Shown here one piece after another: positions 9,338 to 18,712 of a stretch of 64,000 bases of DNA. Numbering within the stretch: the first letter of the stretch is position 1; each line of letters starts with the position of its first letter. Origin of the DNA: Paenibacillus phyllosphaerae (GTDB lineage: Bacteria; Bacillota; Bacilli; Paenibacillales; Paenibacillaceae). The DNA lies in assembly GCF_014192105.1 (NCBI RefSeq), contig NZ_JACHXK010000002.1:307380-371379 (forward strand). Direction: 5' to 3'. The notes beneath the pieces are model-generated. The model was not told the DNA's origin, did not search any database, and saw only the letters and a list, made by a program, of their open reading frames with translations. Made by a program: the position numbers and the translations under genes.

Positions 9338-10038
9338 CATTATCAGAGCGGATCGATTCCGTCGAGCAGCGTCTGCTCGCGGCTTGCGCTAGAAGCGGAA
9401 GGAAGCGCGAGGAGATTCAGCTGATTGCGGTTACGAAATATGTCGGTATTGAGGAAACACGCAATGTTCTTGCGCATGGGCTGGTCCATATGGGCGAGAA
9501 TCGCTGGCAGGATGCCGCGGCCAAATGGAATGCAATCAGCGGCGAGACAGCAGGCCAACCAGATGATGCCGTATGGCATTTTATCGGCTCGCTCCAGACG
9601 AACAAGGTCAAAGAAGTCGTCGGCAGGTTTACATACATTCATTCGCTCGACCGGACCTCACTGGCTGAGGCCATTAACAAACGAGCTGAGCAGTTGGGGA
9701 TTACGGTTCCATGTTTCATTCAGGTCAATGTGTCTGGCGAAGAGAGCAAACACGGCCTCACTCCCGACGGATTATGGGATTTTGCGCGCGAGCTTCCGTC
9801 TTACTCCCATATTCAACCGGTTGGACTCATGACGATGGCTCCGCTTGAGGGCGAGGCTGAGGAATCGAGGCCGTACTTCCGGGGGCTCAGGCAGCTGCGT
9901 GACGAACTTAATGAGCGGGCGATACTTCGCGAGCCGATCCAAGGGTTGTCGATGGGCATGTCCGGTGATTTTGAGGTCGCCGTGGAAGAAGGCGCGAACT
10001 GGCTCAGACTTGGTACGATCCTCGTAGGTAAGGGGTAA
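9334..10038 (+). CDS. ylmE: YggS/YlmE family pyridoxal phosphate homeostasis protein
   Basis: PLP-binding TIM-barrel protein without known catalysis, thought to keep B6 vitamers and amino/keto acids in balance. It has 234 residues from ATG 9334, which overlaps the pgeF stop by 4 bases. The PLP lysine is in 'IQLIAVTKYV'; other signatures are 'GENRWQDAAAKW', 'WHFIGSLQTNK', 'QVNVSGEESKHG' and 'SMGMSGDFEVAVEEGANWLRLGTILVG'. In Firmicutes it is nearly always beside sepF. The upstream extension of the frame lies inside pgeF and is not used. Confidence 0.92.
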   Translation: MTLSERIDSVEQRLLAACARSGRKREEIQLIAVTKYVGIEETRNVLAHGLVHMGENRWQDAAAKWNAISGETAGQPDDAVWHFIGSLQTNKVKEVVGRFTYIHSLDRTSLAEAINKRAEQLGITVPCFIQVNVSGEESKHGLTPDGLWDFARELPSYSHIQPVGLMTMAPLEGEAEESRPYFRGLRQLRDELNERAILREPIQGLSMGMSGDFEVAVEEGANWLRLGTILVGKG

Positions 10039-10096
10039 TAATCGTAAATAGGACAAGCTCGAGAGCAACTTCCGTAAGTATGAAGGAGGAGTAAGA

Positions 10097-10561
10097 ATGA
10101 GCGTTATTAACCGGTTTATGAATTTTCTCGGCCTGCAGGAGGATGAGGAATTCGTAGAGAAGGAAAAAATCGAACCGGCCCGTATGGATCAGGAGGATCA
10201 GGATGTTGAAACCACTCCATTCGAAGCGCGTAAACATACAACAAGAGCGGGTAACGTAGTCAGCATCCATTCCCAGAAGAATGTCCGTGTCGTACTGAAC
10301 GAGCCAAGATCCTATGACGAAGCGCAGGAGATCGCTGATCACTTAAGGAATCGGCGTTCGGTTGTCGTCAACCTGCAGCGCGTCCGTACCGATATCGCCC
10401 TGCGGATCGTGGATTTTCTCGGGGGAACCGTATATGCCCTGAACGGAAGCATCTCCAAGCTGGGTCCGAATATTTTCCTGTGCACACCGGACACCGTTGA
10501 TATTCAAGGCACCATATCGGAAATGCTGACAGAAGAGGCCGACTACAAAAAAATGAGGTGA
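10097..10561 (+). CDS. sepF: Cell division protein SepF
   Basis: Membrane-binding FtsZ partner that bundles and anchors the Z-ring. It has 154 residues: an N-terminal amphipathic helix ([12 protein letters not shown]) for membrane contact, a charged linker, and the C-terminal DUF552 domain ('[32 protein letters not shown]...[10 protein letters not shown]'). SD aaggagga is well placed. Gene order ylmE-sepF-ylmG is standard. Confidence 0.95.
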   Translation: MSVINRFMNFLGLQEDEEFVEKEKIEPARMDQEDQDVETTPFEARKHTTRAGNVVSIHSQKNVRVVLNEPRSYDEAQEIADHLRNRRSVVVNLQRVRTDIALRIVDFLGGTVYALNGSISKLGPNIFLCTPDTVDIQGTISEMLTEEADYKKMR

Positions 10562-10568
10562 CCTTGAT

Positions 10569-10835
10569 TTGAATGAAATCGCAGGCGTAATCTACACACT
10601 TGAGAATATTTACCGGTATATGATCATCGGCTATATTTTGCTTTCCTGGCTGCCCAATGCACGCGAGAGTTTCATCGGCGAATGGCTGTCGAAGCTGGTA
10701 GAGCCGTATCTCACGCCGTTCCGCCGCATTATCCCGCCCATCGGCGGCATGCTTGACCTATCGCCGATCGTAGCGCTGTTCGCCCTGCATTTTGTTACGA
10801 TGGGGATCGTGGCGATTATTGATTTCTTCGTATGA
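10569..10835 (+). CDS. ylmG: YggT family membrane protein YlmG
   Basis: Small integral membrane protein of 88 residues with two hydrophobic segments (about residues 13-28 and 64-86) around the loop 'LVEPYLTPFRRIIPPIGGMLDLSPIVA', the YggT hallmark. It probably helps septum and membrane organisation; its molecular role is unknown. Start TTG at 10569 with SD gaggtga 7 bases upstream. Its TGA overlaps the ylmH ATG. Confidence 0.9.
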   Translation: MNEIAGVIYTLENIYRYMIIGYILLSWLPNARESFIGEWLSKLVEPYLTPFRRIIPPIGGMLDLSPIVALFALHFVTMGIVAIIDFFV

Positions 10836-11611
10836 AGCATGAAACGTACGTTCATTTTCATCCGGACGAGCGGCCGTTCGTGGACCGGGCAGTGGAATGG
10901 GTGGAGCGGGCAGCTTACGCCCATGAGCTGAGACGGACGGATTTTCTGGACCCGCGCCAGCTTGAGATCTTGACGAGCATCGCGAACCGCTATGATGTCC
11001 AGCTCATGCTGTCCGGCGGATACGAGGAAGCAGAACGCAAGCGCGCGATCATTGCCCCTGATTACAGAGTGATTGACGATGAGCCGGCAGGTATTGCCTT
11101 GCTTGCGGTCACTGCCGGCAGTCAGGGGCATCTGGAGCTCGACCATGGCGATTTCCTCGGCGCCCTTCTCGGTCTTGGCATCAAGCGGGACCGGATCGGT
11201 GACTTACATATTCATCCGGAGTTGGCGCATTGTCTTGTAGCTGAAGAAATTGCCGAGTACTTGAACATTCATCTGCGGCAGGTCCACCGGGTTCATGTCC
11301 TTACGGACATCCTTCCACTATCTGAGCTGCGAGTAGCCGGAGTGGAATTGGAAATGATGAACTTATCGGTGGCTTCTTTGCGTCTTGACGGCATCGCGAG
11401 CGATGTACACCGGATCAGCCGGGCCAAGATCGTCGATCCGATCCGGGCAGGGAGATGCCGCGTGAACTGGAAGGTGGAAGAAGATCCTTCCGCGCAGCTT
11501 AAGGCTGGCGATGTCATTTCGATACAGGGACTTGGCAGATTTAAGGTGATAACTATCGAAGGAATGACCAAAAAAGGCAGGCTCCGCGTGAATGTCGGCA
11601 AATATAGTTGA
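10832..11611 (+). CDS. ylmH: YlmH family S4-domain RNA-binding protein
   Basis: It has 259 residues: an N-terminal region (YlmH alpha/beta domain, with 'LDHGDFLGALLGLGIKRDRIGDL' typical) and a C-terminal S4 RNA-binding domain ('VNWKVEEDPSAQLKAGDVISIQGLGRFKV' region). YlmH is reported to bind the large ribosomal subunit and help clear obstructed subunits carrying peptidyl-tRNA. Start ATG 10832 overlaps the ylmG stop (ATGA), so the pair is translationally coupled. Confidence 0.9.
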   Translation: MKHETYVHFHPDERPFVDRAVEWVERAAYAHELRRTDFLDPRQLEILTSIANRYDVQLMLSGGYEEAERKRAIIAPDYRVIDDEPAGIALLAVTAGSQGHLELDHGDFLGALLGLGIKRDRIGDLHIHPELAHCLVAEEIAEYLNIHLRQVHRVHVLTDILPLSELRVAGVELEMMNLSVASLRLDGIASDVHRISRAKIVDPIRAGRCRVNWKVEEDPSAQLKAGDVISIQGLGRFKVITIEGMTKKGRLRVNVGKYS

Positions 11612-11693
11612 GTGCAGTGCAGGAATTTGGGTAAATCTGTCGAATTTGAGTCAGTAAATTCGGATGAACCCATTAGATCTAGGAGGTGCGCCA

Positions 11694-12194
11694 ATGCCGC
11701 TTACGCCATTGGACATACATAATAAGGAATTCGGCAGACGACTTCGCGGTTACGATGAAGATGAAGTGAATGAGTTTCTCGACCAAGTCATTAAAGATTA
11801 CGAGGCGCTCATTCGCGAGAACAAAGAACTGCAGAATCAGGCGCTTAGTCTTCAAGAGAAGCTGAACCACTTCTCGAATATCGAAGAGACATTGAGCAAG
11901 ACGATTATCGTCGCGCAGGAAGCCGCCGATGAAGTGAAGAACAACGCGAAGAAGGAAGCGCAGCTGATCGTGAAGGAAGCGGAGAAGAACGCAGACCGCA
12001 TTATTAACGAATCGCTGTCCAAGTCGCGTAAGGTATCGCTCGAGGTGGAAGAGCTGAAGAAGCAAGCTTCGATCTATCGCGCGCGTTTCCGTACGTTGGT
12101 TGAAGCACAGTTAGACTTGCTTAGCCAAGAAGGTTGGGATACGCTGGACAACCACAGCCATCAGCTACCGGCAGAAGTGAACCGCGAATCTTAA
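11694..12194 (+). CDS. divIVA: Cell-division initiation / pole-organising protein DivIVA
   Basis: Coiled-coil protein that binds strongly curved membrane at septa and poles and positions division or sporulation partners. From ATG 11694 it has 166 residues: the N-terminal membrane-binding domain 'MPLTPLDIHNKEFGRRLRGYDEDEVNEFLDQV', then long heptad coiled coils to the C-terminus. SD aggaggt at 11681-11687; the longer frame from 11664 has no SD. It stands between ylmH and ileS as in B. subtilis. Confidence 0.95.
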   Translation: MPLTPLDIHNKEFGRRLRGYDEDEVNEFLDQVIKDYEALIRENKELQNQALSLQEKLNHFSNIEETLSKTIIVAQEAADEVKNNAKKEAQLIVKEAEKNADRIINESLSKSRKVSLEVEELKKQASIYRARFRTLVEAQLDLLSQEGWDTLDNHSHQLPAEVNRES

Positions 12195-12261
12195 GGTAGA
12201 CCGCGTAGGCGCGTTGACTTTTCATGAAGAATGGCGTATAACTAGTAATAATTATTGGAAT

Positions 12262-12588
12262 CACAATTGTGAACATTGATGACGAGAACGAGTACGCCAA
12301 TTGGTTTGTTCCCCAGAGAGCCGGTATTTGCTGCAAGCCGGTGTTCAGGCCGTGGCTGAAGATCCTCTCCGAGATGCGCCGCCGAACTATGAGTTGCATA
12401 GCTAAGCGACGCCGGGTGTCCGCCGTTACAAGGAACATCAGACCACAGGTTTGGTGACTAAGGTGCCGTATTATTCGAATGGCGAGTTCTTCTAGCGAAG
12501 AGGCTGATTTCATTCGACGGATGCGGAACAAGGGTGGTAACGCGAGCATAAGCCTCGTCCCTTTTCGGGATGGGCTTTTTTTTATTTT
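12262..12588 (+). promoter_or_regulatory. T-box riboswitch leader of ileS, with terminator
   Basis: The T-box core AAGGGTGGTAACGCG lies at 12531-12544 and pairs with the 3' end of uncharged tRNA. Stem I elements are visible: AGAGAG (12316-12321) and the TGCTGCAAGCCGG apical region. A candidate isoleucine specifier ATC is at 12362-12364, after GCTGAAG. The terminator AGCCTCGTCCC/GGGATGGGCT with eight T residues covers 12551-12584. The leader reads tRNA-Ile charging and opens ileS when it is low. The small frames inside it are not genes. The specifier position is less sure than the T-box itself. Confidence 0.93.
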
Positions 12589-12620
12589 TATTCAAGATGA
12601 CTGAAGAAGGGGTAGTGCGC

Positions 12621-15600
12621 ATGCAACGCGTAGACGTCAAAGAGAAAGCAAGAGCCCGTGAACTGCGGGTGTTAGGTAAGTGGCAGGCTGAAGATACATT
12701 CAAGAAGTCGATCGAGAATCGGGAAGGCGCCCAAAACTTCGTATTCTACGAAGGGCCTCCGACAGCGAATGGCGCGCCTCATATCGGGCACGTACTGGGC
12801 CGCGTCATCAAGGACTTCATCTGTCGTTACAAAACGATGTCCGGCTATCGCGTCGTCCGCAAGGCGGGCTGGGATACGCACGGTCTGCCGGTCGAGCTAG
12901 GCGTCGAGAAGCAGCTTGGCATCTCGGGCAAGCAGGAGATCGAAAAGTACGGCATTGAAGCGTTCATCAAGAAGTGCAAAGACAGCGTGTTCGAATACGA
13001 ACGGCAGTGGCGCGATCTGACCGAAGCGATCGCTTACTGGACCGACATGGACGATCCATACATCACGCTTAATAACGACTACATCCAGTCCGTATGGAAT
13101 ATTCTCTCTACGATTCATGGCAAAGGGCTGCTCTACAGAGGGCACCGCGTAAGTCCATACTGCCCTTGCTGCCAGACGACGCTCAGCTCGCATGAGGTTG
13201 CCCAAGGCTACGAAGACGTGAAGGATCTTAGCGCTACGGTCAAATTCAAGCTTGCGGATCAGGACGCATTCGTCCTTGCCTGGACGACGACGCCTTGGAC
13301 TTTGCCGGCAAATGTAGCGCTAGCTGTTAATCCGGAGCTGACTTACGTTTATGTGACAGCTTCGAACGAAACGTATATCGTCGCCGAAGATTTGGTCGAG
13401 AGCGTGTTCAAGGGCGAGCATGAAGTTGGCAACAAGATCAAAGGCGCCGAACTTGTCGGCCTTTCGTACCTGCCTCCTTTCCGTTATGCAACGGTTGAGA
13501 ATGGCCATCAGATCATCCCAGGCGATTTCGTCACGGCGTCGAGCGGTACGGGTATCGTTCATATCGCGCCGGCACACGGGGATGACGACTACAAGGTTTC
13601 GCGCGCGAACAATGTAGGGTTCCTCAATGTCATCGATAACGCGGGCAAATATACGGATGTCGTATCCGATCTCGCAGGCCGATTCGTCAAGGATCCGCAA
13701 ACCGATATCGAGATCGTCAAAATGCTGAGCGAACGTGCGCTCTTGTTCTCCAAAGAGCGTTACGAGCACAGCTATCCTTTCTGCTGGCGTTGTAAGACAC
13801 CGCTCATCTACTATGCGACCGAAAGTTGGTTCATCGAGACGACGAAGGTGAAAGATCAGCTGATCGCCAACAACAACAGCGTGGAATGGTATCCAGGCCA
13901 TCTGCGAGAGGGTCGTTTCGGCAAATTCCTCGAGGATCTCGTGGATTGGAATATCAGCCGTAACCGTTACTGGGGCACGCCGCTGAACGTCTGGGTATGC
14001 GAAAGCTGCGACGGTCAGTACGCGCCGAACAGCCGTGCAGATCTCGTGTCCAAATCGATTGCGCCAATCTCGGAAGATATTGAACTGCACAAGCCGTATG
14101 TGGATGAAGTGAAGCTGCATTGCCCGCATTGCGAAGGCGGCGTCATGACGCGTACGTCCGAAGTGATCGACGTCTGGTTCGATAGCGGCTCGATGCCGTT
14201 CGCGCAGCAGTTCTATCCATTCGGCGATACGGCGAAGTTCGAAGAGCAATATCCGGCGGACATCATCTGCGAAGGCATCGACCAGACGCGCGGTTGGTTC
14301 TTCAGCTTGCTCGCGGTATCGACCTTGTATAACGGCAAAGCGCCGTACAAAGCGGTATTATCGACGGGCCATATTCTCGATGAGAACGGACAGAAGATGT
14401 CCAAGTCGAAAGGGAATGTTATCGATCCTTGGGAAATCATCAACGAGTACGGCACGGATGCATTCCGTTGGGCGCTTCTGTCCGACAGCGCGCCATGGAA
14501 CAGCAAACGTTTCTCGCGCGGCATCGTAGGCGATGCCAAATCCAAAGTTATCGATACGATCGTCAATACGCATGCCTTCTTCGCGCTGTATGCATCTATC
14601 GATGGCTATGATCCAGCGACGGCTGCGCCTCGCGTATCCGATGTGAAGCTCGACCGCTGGATTGTTTCCCGTCTGAACAGCTTGATCAAAGTCGTGGAGA
14701 AAGGCCTCGCGGTCAACGACTTCCTGAATCCTGCCAAGGCGATCGAAGCATTCGTCGACGAGCTTAGCAACTGGTATATCCGCCGTTCCCGCGACCGTTT
14801 CTGGGGCAGCGGATTGACGGATGATAAGCTAGACGCATACGGTACGCTGCAGCAAGTGCTGGTTACTCTCGCGAAGCTAATCGCGCCATTCGCGCCGCTG
14901 CTTGCTGACGATGTATATGGTAATCTGAGCGGAGATACGAACAGCGTTCATCTGGCCGATTACCCGAAAGCCGACGATTCGGCCATCGACGAGGTGCTTG
15001 AGCGTGACATGGAGACGGCCCGCCAGATCGTCGAGCTAGCGCGCAACGTCCGCAACGAGAACAGCCTGAAGACGCGGCAACCGCTCTCCGAGCTGATCGT
15101 TGCCCTCGACCGTGATTTCGATCTGTCCGATTACGAAGCGATCATTCAGGATGAGATCAACGTCAAGTCGATCAAGATCGCAAGCGGCGACAGCGGATTC
15201 GTTGATTTTACGTTCAAGCTCAACCTGAAGGTTGCAGGCAAGAAGTACGGCAAGCATGTCGGTCCGATCCAAGGCTATCTGAAGTCGCTTACCCCTGAGC
15301 AGACGAGCGAAGCGGTGCGTGCAGGCGAGTTGACTTTCACGAGCGGCGAAGGCGAGACGCTGACGATCACGCAAGATGAGCTGCTCGTGGAGAAGCAGGC
15401 TAAGGCAGGGTTTGCATCGGCTTCCGGATACCAGTTGACGGTGGCGCTGAATACCGACATCACGCCGGAGCTTGTTCAGGAAGGCTGGGTCCGTGAAGTG
15501 ATTCGTGCCGTTCAGGATACGCGCAAGAAGCTGGATTTGCCGATCGAGAAACGGATTCATCTCGTGCTCGACGTCGATCAGGAGCTTCGCGAAGCGCTCG

Positions 15601-15719
15601 CTGCGTTCGAATCGGTGTTGTTCGACAGCGTCCTCGTCAGCAAAGTCGAGTACGGAACGGCAGAGCAGATGGAACGGGTATCGCTCGGCGAAAAAGAAAT
15701 CGGGATACAAATTGTGTAA
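12621..15719 (+). CDS. ileS: Isoleucyl-tRNA synthetase, long (type 2, eukaryote-like) form
   Basis: Charges tRNA-Ile. It has 1,032 residues from ATG 12621 (gaagggg SD 9 bases upstream; the frame is open further back but that part is the T-box terminator). HIGH is at residues 54-57, KMSKS at 592-596, and the editing CP1 domain lies between. The N-terminal signatures 'FYEGPPTANGAPHIGH' and 'GWDTHGLPVE', plus a length over 1,000, fit the type-2 enzymes. Type-1 enzymes such as B. subtilis IleS are about 920 residues and read 'DGPPYANG'. Type-2 enzymes are often naturally insensitive to mupirocin. It occupies the usual ileS site after divIVA. Confidence 0.96.
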   Translation: MQRVDVKEKARARELRVLGKWQAEDTFKKSIENREGAQNFVFYEGPPTANGAPHIGHVLGRVIKDFICRYKTMSGYRVVRKAGWDTHGLPVELGVEKQLGISGKQEIEKYGIEAFIKKCKDSVFEYERQWRDLTEAIAYWTDMDDPYITLNNDYIQSVWNILSTIHGKGLLYRGHRVSPYCPCCQTTLSSHEVAQGYEDVKDLSATVKFKLADQDAFVLAWTTTPWTLPANVALAVNPELTYVYVTASNETYIVAEDLVESVFKGEHEVGNKIKGAELVGLSYLPPFRYATVENGHQIIPGDFVTASSGTGIVHIAPAHGDDDYKVSRANNVGFLNVIDNAGKYTDVVSDLAGRFVKDPQTDIEIVKMLSERALLFSKERYEHSYPFCWRCKTPLIYYATESWFIETTKVKDQLIANNNSVEWYPGHLREGRFGKFLEDLVDWNISRNRYWGTPLNVWVCESCDGQYAPNSRADLVSKSIAPISEDIELHKPYVDEVKLHCPHCEGGVMTRTSEVIDVWFDSGSMPFAQQFYPFGDTAKFEEQYPADIICEGIDQTRGWFFSLLAVSTLYNGKAPYKAVLSTGHILDENGQKMSKSKGNVIDPWEIINEYGTDAFRWALLSDSAPWNSKRFSRGIVGDAKSKVIDTIVNTHAFFALYASIDGYDPATAAPRVSDVKLDRWIVSRLNSLIKVVEKGLAVNDFLNPAKAIEAFVDELSNWYIRRSRDRFWGSGLTDDKLDAYGTLQQVLVTLAKLIAPFAPLLADDVYGNLSGDTNSVHLADYPKADDSAIDEVLERDMETARQIVELARNVRNENSLKTRQPLSELIVALDRDFDLSDYEAIIQDEINVKSIKIASGDSGFVDFTFKLNLKVAGKKYGKHVGPIQGYLKSLTPEQTSEAVRAGELTFTSGEGETLTITQDELLVEKQAKAGFASASGYQLTVALNTDITPELVQEGWVREVIRAVQDTRKKLDLPIEKRIHLVLDVDQELREALAAFESVLFDSVLVSKVEYGTAEQMERVSLGEKEIGIQIV

Positions 15720-15750
15720 GTTAGGACATATTAAATAGCGACAACAAAGC

Positions 15751-15817
15751 GAACGCCCATGCAGACGATGATGGGGACGGCTGAGGCCGTCTCCGGTCAT
15801 CGCGTGCATGGGCGTTC
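15751..15817 (+). terminator. Long perfect-armed hairpin after ileS
   Basis: GAACGCCCATGCA (15751-15763) pairs fully with TGCATGGGCGTTC (15805-15817); inside, CGATGA/TCATCG and GGGACGGC-type arms close on a CTGAG loop. It makes an unusually long stem of about 30 pairs. The T-tract after it is weak (TTCTTA), so it may be a terminator or an mRNA 3'-end stabiliser. Confidence 0.65.
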
Positions 15818-15849
15818 TTATGCAACTTTAGCGAGAGGGGAATTGGAGC

Positions 15850-16176
15850 TTGAGCGAAGAGGTCAAAGATATGAGCGCGATCAGACGATCGATGGATTTG
15901 CTCGATCGGCGGTTAATGAAGGTAGCTGAAGATATGGAACGGTCGCAAATGGCGGAGTATGTCGAATTGCTGAACCGGCCCTTATCCTTAATTTGGCGCA
16001 ACCTTCTGGCTGGAACGGCCAGAGGCGTCGGCATTGCCGTCGGTTTTACCTTTTTCGCGGCAACGATCGTATATGTGCTCCAGATGCTCGGCGCGCTCAA
16101 TCTTCCAATTATCGGCGATTACATCGCGGACATCGTCCGGATCGTTCAACACCAATTGGATGTAAAGACGTATTAG
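15850..16176 (+). CDS. DUF5665 family membrane-associated protein
   Basis: It has 108 residues. An N-terminal amphipathic half ('RRSMDLLDRRLMKVAEDMERSQMAEYVELLNRP') is followed by 'LIWRNLLAGTARGVGIAVGFTFFAATIVYVLQ', one long hydrophobic segment, and 'LPIIGDYIADIVRIVQ'. This layout matches the DUF5665 family of Firmicutes, function unknown. TTG at 15850 follows a gagaggggaa-type SD. It lies alone between the ileS hairpin and the opposing yteA. Confidence 0.75.
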   Translation: MSEEVKDMSAIRRSMDLLDRRLMKVAEDMERSQMAEYVELLNRPLSLIWRNLLAGTARGVGIAVGFTFFAATIVYVLQMLGALNLPIIGDYIADIVRIVQHQLDVKTY

Positions 16177-16192
16177 CTGCCGCTAACGCGCA

Positions 16193-16903
16193 TTACATTA
16201 ACTCAAGCTCGTGATCGCCTTCGTCATTGTCCAAATAATTGTAGTATTCCTTGTTACGGACGACGCTGACATGGCTGCCCGTAATATCGGTAGCCAGGAA
16301 GCTCTCGATCGCTTCGACATAGCCGTCATGCTCGCCTGCCTCGATCCCGACGCTGTCATAGGAGTCGACATCGCGGTTCTCTGAATAGGCAGGGGAGTCG
16401 GAGTTGCCCCAACTCTCGACGATCTGCCAGGCATCTTCGCCGTCGAATCCGTTGTATTCATGTTCATCCAAGCTAGAACGTCCGAACGGCGGGGATAGAA
16501 ATTCCTCTTCGACGGGGCGATTCGACGATAATTCTTGTCTCGGCGCGAATTCGACCGCATAGAGCGATTCGGGCAAAGCTTGGAGACGTTCGTAAGGAAT
16601 CGGCTGTCCGGAAGCTTGGCAAATGCCGTATGTTCCGTTATCCATGGCGTCGAGCGCTGCGGTAATACGGGCAAGGTGCAGATCCTCTTGCTCCAGCAGC
16701 GCGATATCTTTCGCACGCTCGAAGGTTTCGGTCGCGACATCCGCAGGGTGATTGTCAATGGTCGACAGTTCGCCGGTCTCGTCACGTTCCGAACCTGCAA
16801 GCCCGTAATGCTCGTTATTGGCTAGTCGTTCCTCAATAAGCTGCTTCTCGGCTTCAAGGACGCCTCTTAGTTCGCCCAGCTGTTGTTGTGTCAGATGACT
16901 CAT
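16193..16903 (-). CDS. yteA: YteA family TraR/DksA-type sporulation protein
   Basis: It has 236 residues on the - strand. The N-terminal half is helical and acidic ('LRGVLEAEKQLIEERL', 'DETGELSTIDNHPADVATETFERAKDIALL'), followed by the DksA-like 'MDNGTYGICQASGQPIPYERLQALPESLYAVE'. Only one of the four zinc cysteines remains, so the finger is degenerate, as in other YteA proteins. Start: the second ATG (16903) has gaagga about 9 bases upstream; the first ATG (16915) overlaps that SD. It is the only gene facing against the flow in the core part. Role in spore formers is not defined. Confidence 0.8.
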   Translation of the reverse strand: MSHLTQQQLGELRGVLEAEKQLIEERLANNEHYGLAGSERDETGELSTIDNHPADVATETFERAKDIALLEQEDLHLARITAALDAMDNGTYGICQASGQPIPYERLQALPESLYAVEFAPRQELSSNRPVEEEFLSPPFGRSSLDEHEYNGFDGEDAWQIVESWGNSDSPAYSENRDVDSYDSVGIEAGEHDGYVEAIESFLATDITGSHVSVVRNKEYYNYLDNDEGDHELELM

Positions 16904-17124
16904 GCAATCGCACATCCTTCGAATGGAATCAGATAACGGCAGATGAAGATAACGCTGTTAGTTTGGTCCTCGCGGGCTCTTTTTAGAAGGGGCGGCGCAT
17001 TCAAGTTCCCGGCAGTATTGGCAGCATTGGCCTTGCATAAGACAAGCCTGTCGGGATGCTTGGTATTCGCTGGTTAGCGGCAGGCTAATATGCTACAATG
17101 TTTGGGACGAGGGGGAGTGGTGAC

Positions 17125-17646
17125 TTGCGATTATACTACTATTGGATCGCGCTATTCGTATTTGTAATTGATTTGATCACGAAAAAAATCGTGGAGTACC
17201 AGATGGAAATTGGCGATATCATTCCGGTGATCGGCGATTTCTTCGTTATTACGTCCCTTCGGAACAAGGGCGCGGCATTCGGTATTTTGCAAAACCAACG
17301 GTTCTTATTTATTATCATTACGCTGGTTGTCGTCTCGGCAATTGTTTGGTATATACAGCGCAATAAACACGGGCAGAAACTTCTGCTGACGGGGCTTGGA
17401 CTTGTATTGGGCGGTGCGGTCGGCAACTTCCTGGATCGCGCGTTGTACGGGGAAGTCGTCGATTTCTTGCAGTTCACTTTCGGTACGTACGTCTTCCCGA
17501 TCTTTAACCTGGCGGATACCGCGATCTGTATCGGTGTCGGACTGATCCTGCTTGATTCGGTACTGAACATGAAGAATGAGAATAAAGAAACGAGTGAAAC
17601 AAATGGACAACCTGATGGAAACCAGCCAGAACGACCACTTCATTAA
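17125..17646 (+). CDS. lspA: Lipoprotein signal peptidase LspA
   Basis: Aspartic protease of the cytoplasmic membrane that cuts the signal peptide of diacylglyceryl-modified prolipoproteins. It has 173 residues with four transmembrane segments and the catalytic aspartates in 'GNFLDRALYGEVVDFL' and 'FNLADTAICIG', plus 'NKGAAFGIL'. Start TTG 17125 with gaggggga about 9 bases upstream (the frame opens at ATG 17098 without SD). Its 3' end overlaps the rluD-like gene. Confidence 0.94.
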   Translation: MRLYYYWIALFVFVIDLITKKIVEYQMEIGDIIPVIGDFFVITSLRNKGAAFGILQNQRFLFIIITLVVVSAIVWYIQRNKHGQKLLLTGLGLVLGGAVGNFLDRALYGEVVDFLQFTFGTYVFPIFNLADTAICIGVGLILLDSVLNMKNENKETSETNGQPDGNQPERPLH

Positions 17647-18577
17647 TGAAGAGAACGGCGACGAACCGATCGAATTCGTCGTTCGCGCAGATGAAGCGGG
17701 GGAACGTCTGGACAAGTTCGTAACGGAAAATATGTATGATGAATCCATTTCGCGCACGCAGGTGCAGGATTGGATCAAGAACGCTGCCGTATTGGTGAAC
17801 GGTCGTACCGTCAAGCCGAATTACAAGCTGGCAGACGGGGATACGATTGTGGTGACGGTTCCAGAACCGGAGAGCGCGACGATTGATCCCGAGAATATTC
17901 CGCTCGATATCATTTATGAAGATTCGGACGTCATCGTCATCAATAAGCCAAGAGGCATGGTGGTGCATCCGGCGCCGGGGCATCCTTCCGGTACGGTCGT
18001 TAACGCGCTGATGTATCATTGCAAGGATCTCTCGGGCATTAACGGCGTCATGCGTCCCGGCATCGTGCACCGGATCGATAAGGATACATCGGGCCTGCTC
18101 ATGATCGCGAAGAACGATCTGGCGCACGCTTCCTTGGCGGCGCAGTTGAAGGTTCACTCCGTTAACCGCCGATACGTTGCGCTTGTTCACGGCAATGTTC
18201 CGCACGACAACGGAACAATCGATGCGCCGATCGGTCGGGACCCGAAGGACCGCAAGTTGTTCACCGTAACGGAGAAAGGCAGCAAGCATGCGGTGACGCA
18301 TTTTACGGTCATGGAGAGATTCGGCGATTATACGCTTATGGAGCTCCAGCTTGAAACCGGCCGCACGCACCAGATTCGCGTACATATGAAATATATCGGG
18401 CATCCGCTCGCCGGCGACCCCGTGTACGGCCGCAGCAAGACGATTGCCTTGAAGGGCCAAGCGCTTCATGCGCAAGTACTCGGATTCACCCATCCTCGCT
18501 CGGGCGAAGAGAAGTTGTTCGAGGCGCCGATTCCGGCAGATATGATGCATGAGATTACGCTGCTGCGTCAGAGCTAG
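17603..18577 (+). CDS. RluA/RluD family ribosomal pseudouridine synthase (YlyB-like)
   Basis: Converts uridine to pseudouridine in 23S rRNA. It has 324 residues from ATG 17603: a 30-residue acidic N-terminus, an S4 RNA-binding domain ('AGERLDKFVTENM...QVQDWIKNAAVLVNGRTVKPNYKLADGD'), then the catalytic domain with the nucleophile Asp in 'GIVHRIDKDTSGLLMIAKND' and the motifs 'LETGRTHQIRVHM' and 'GDPVYG'. The start is uncertain: all candidates (17576, 17603, 17615) lie inside the 3' end of lspA and none has a strong SD, so translation is probably coupled to lspA. Confidence 0.9.
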   Translation: MDNLMETSQNDHFINEENGDEPIEFVVRADEAGERLDKFVTENMYDESISRTQVQDWIKNAAVLVNGRTVKPNYKLADGDTIVVTVPEPESATIDPENIPLDIIYEDSDVIVINKPRGMVVHPAPGHPSGTVVNALMYHCKDLSGINGVMRPGIVHRIDKDTSGLLMIAKNDLAHASLAAQLKVHSVNRRYVALVHGNVPHDNGTIDAPIGRDPKDRKLFTVTEKGSKHAVTHFTVMERFGDYTLMELQLETGRTHQIRVHMKYIGHPLAGDPVYGRSKTIALKGQALHAQVLGFTHPRSGEEKLFEAPIPADMMHEITLLRQS

Positions 18578-18712
18578 CATTCCGCGTCTGCCGATGAAGA
18601 ATAGTGCAAACTTTTCACCAAAAAATTTATTATGTTCACCTGTCAAGTACGCTATGATTGTAGCGATTAAGCATGTATACTGCGATACGATGAAAGGTGA
18701 GTGAATCGACGA

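Noticed and set aside
12269..12457. 62-codon frame in the T-box leader
   Set aside because: It coincides with stem I and the specifier region of the riboswitch.
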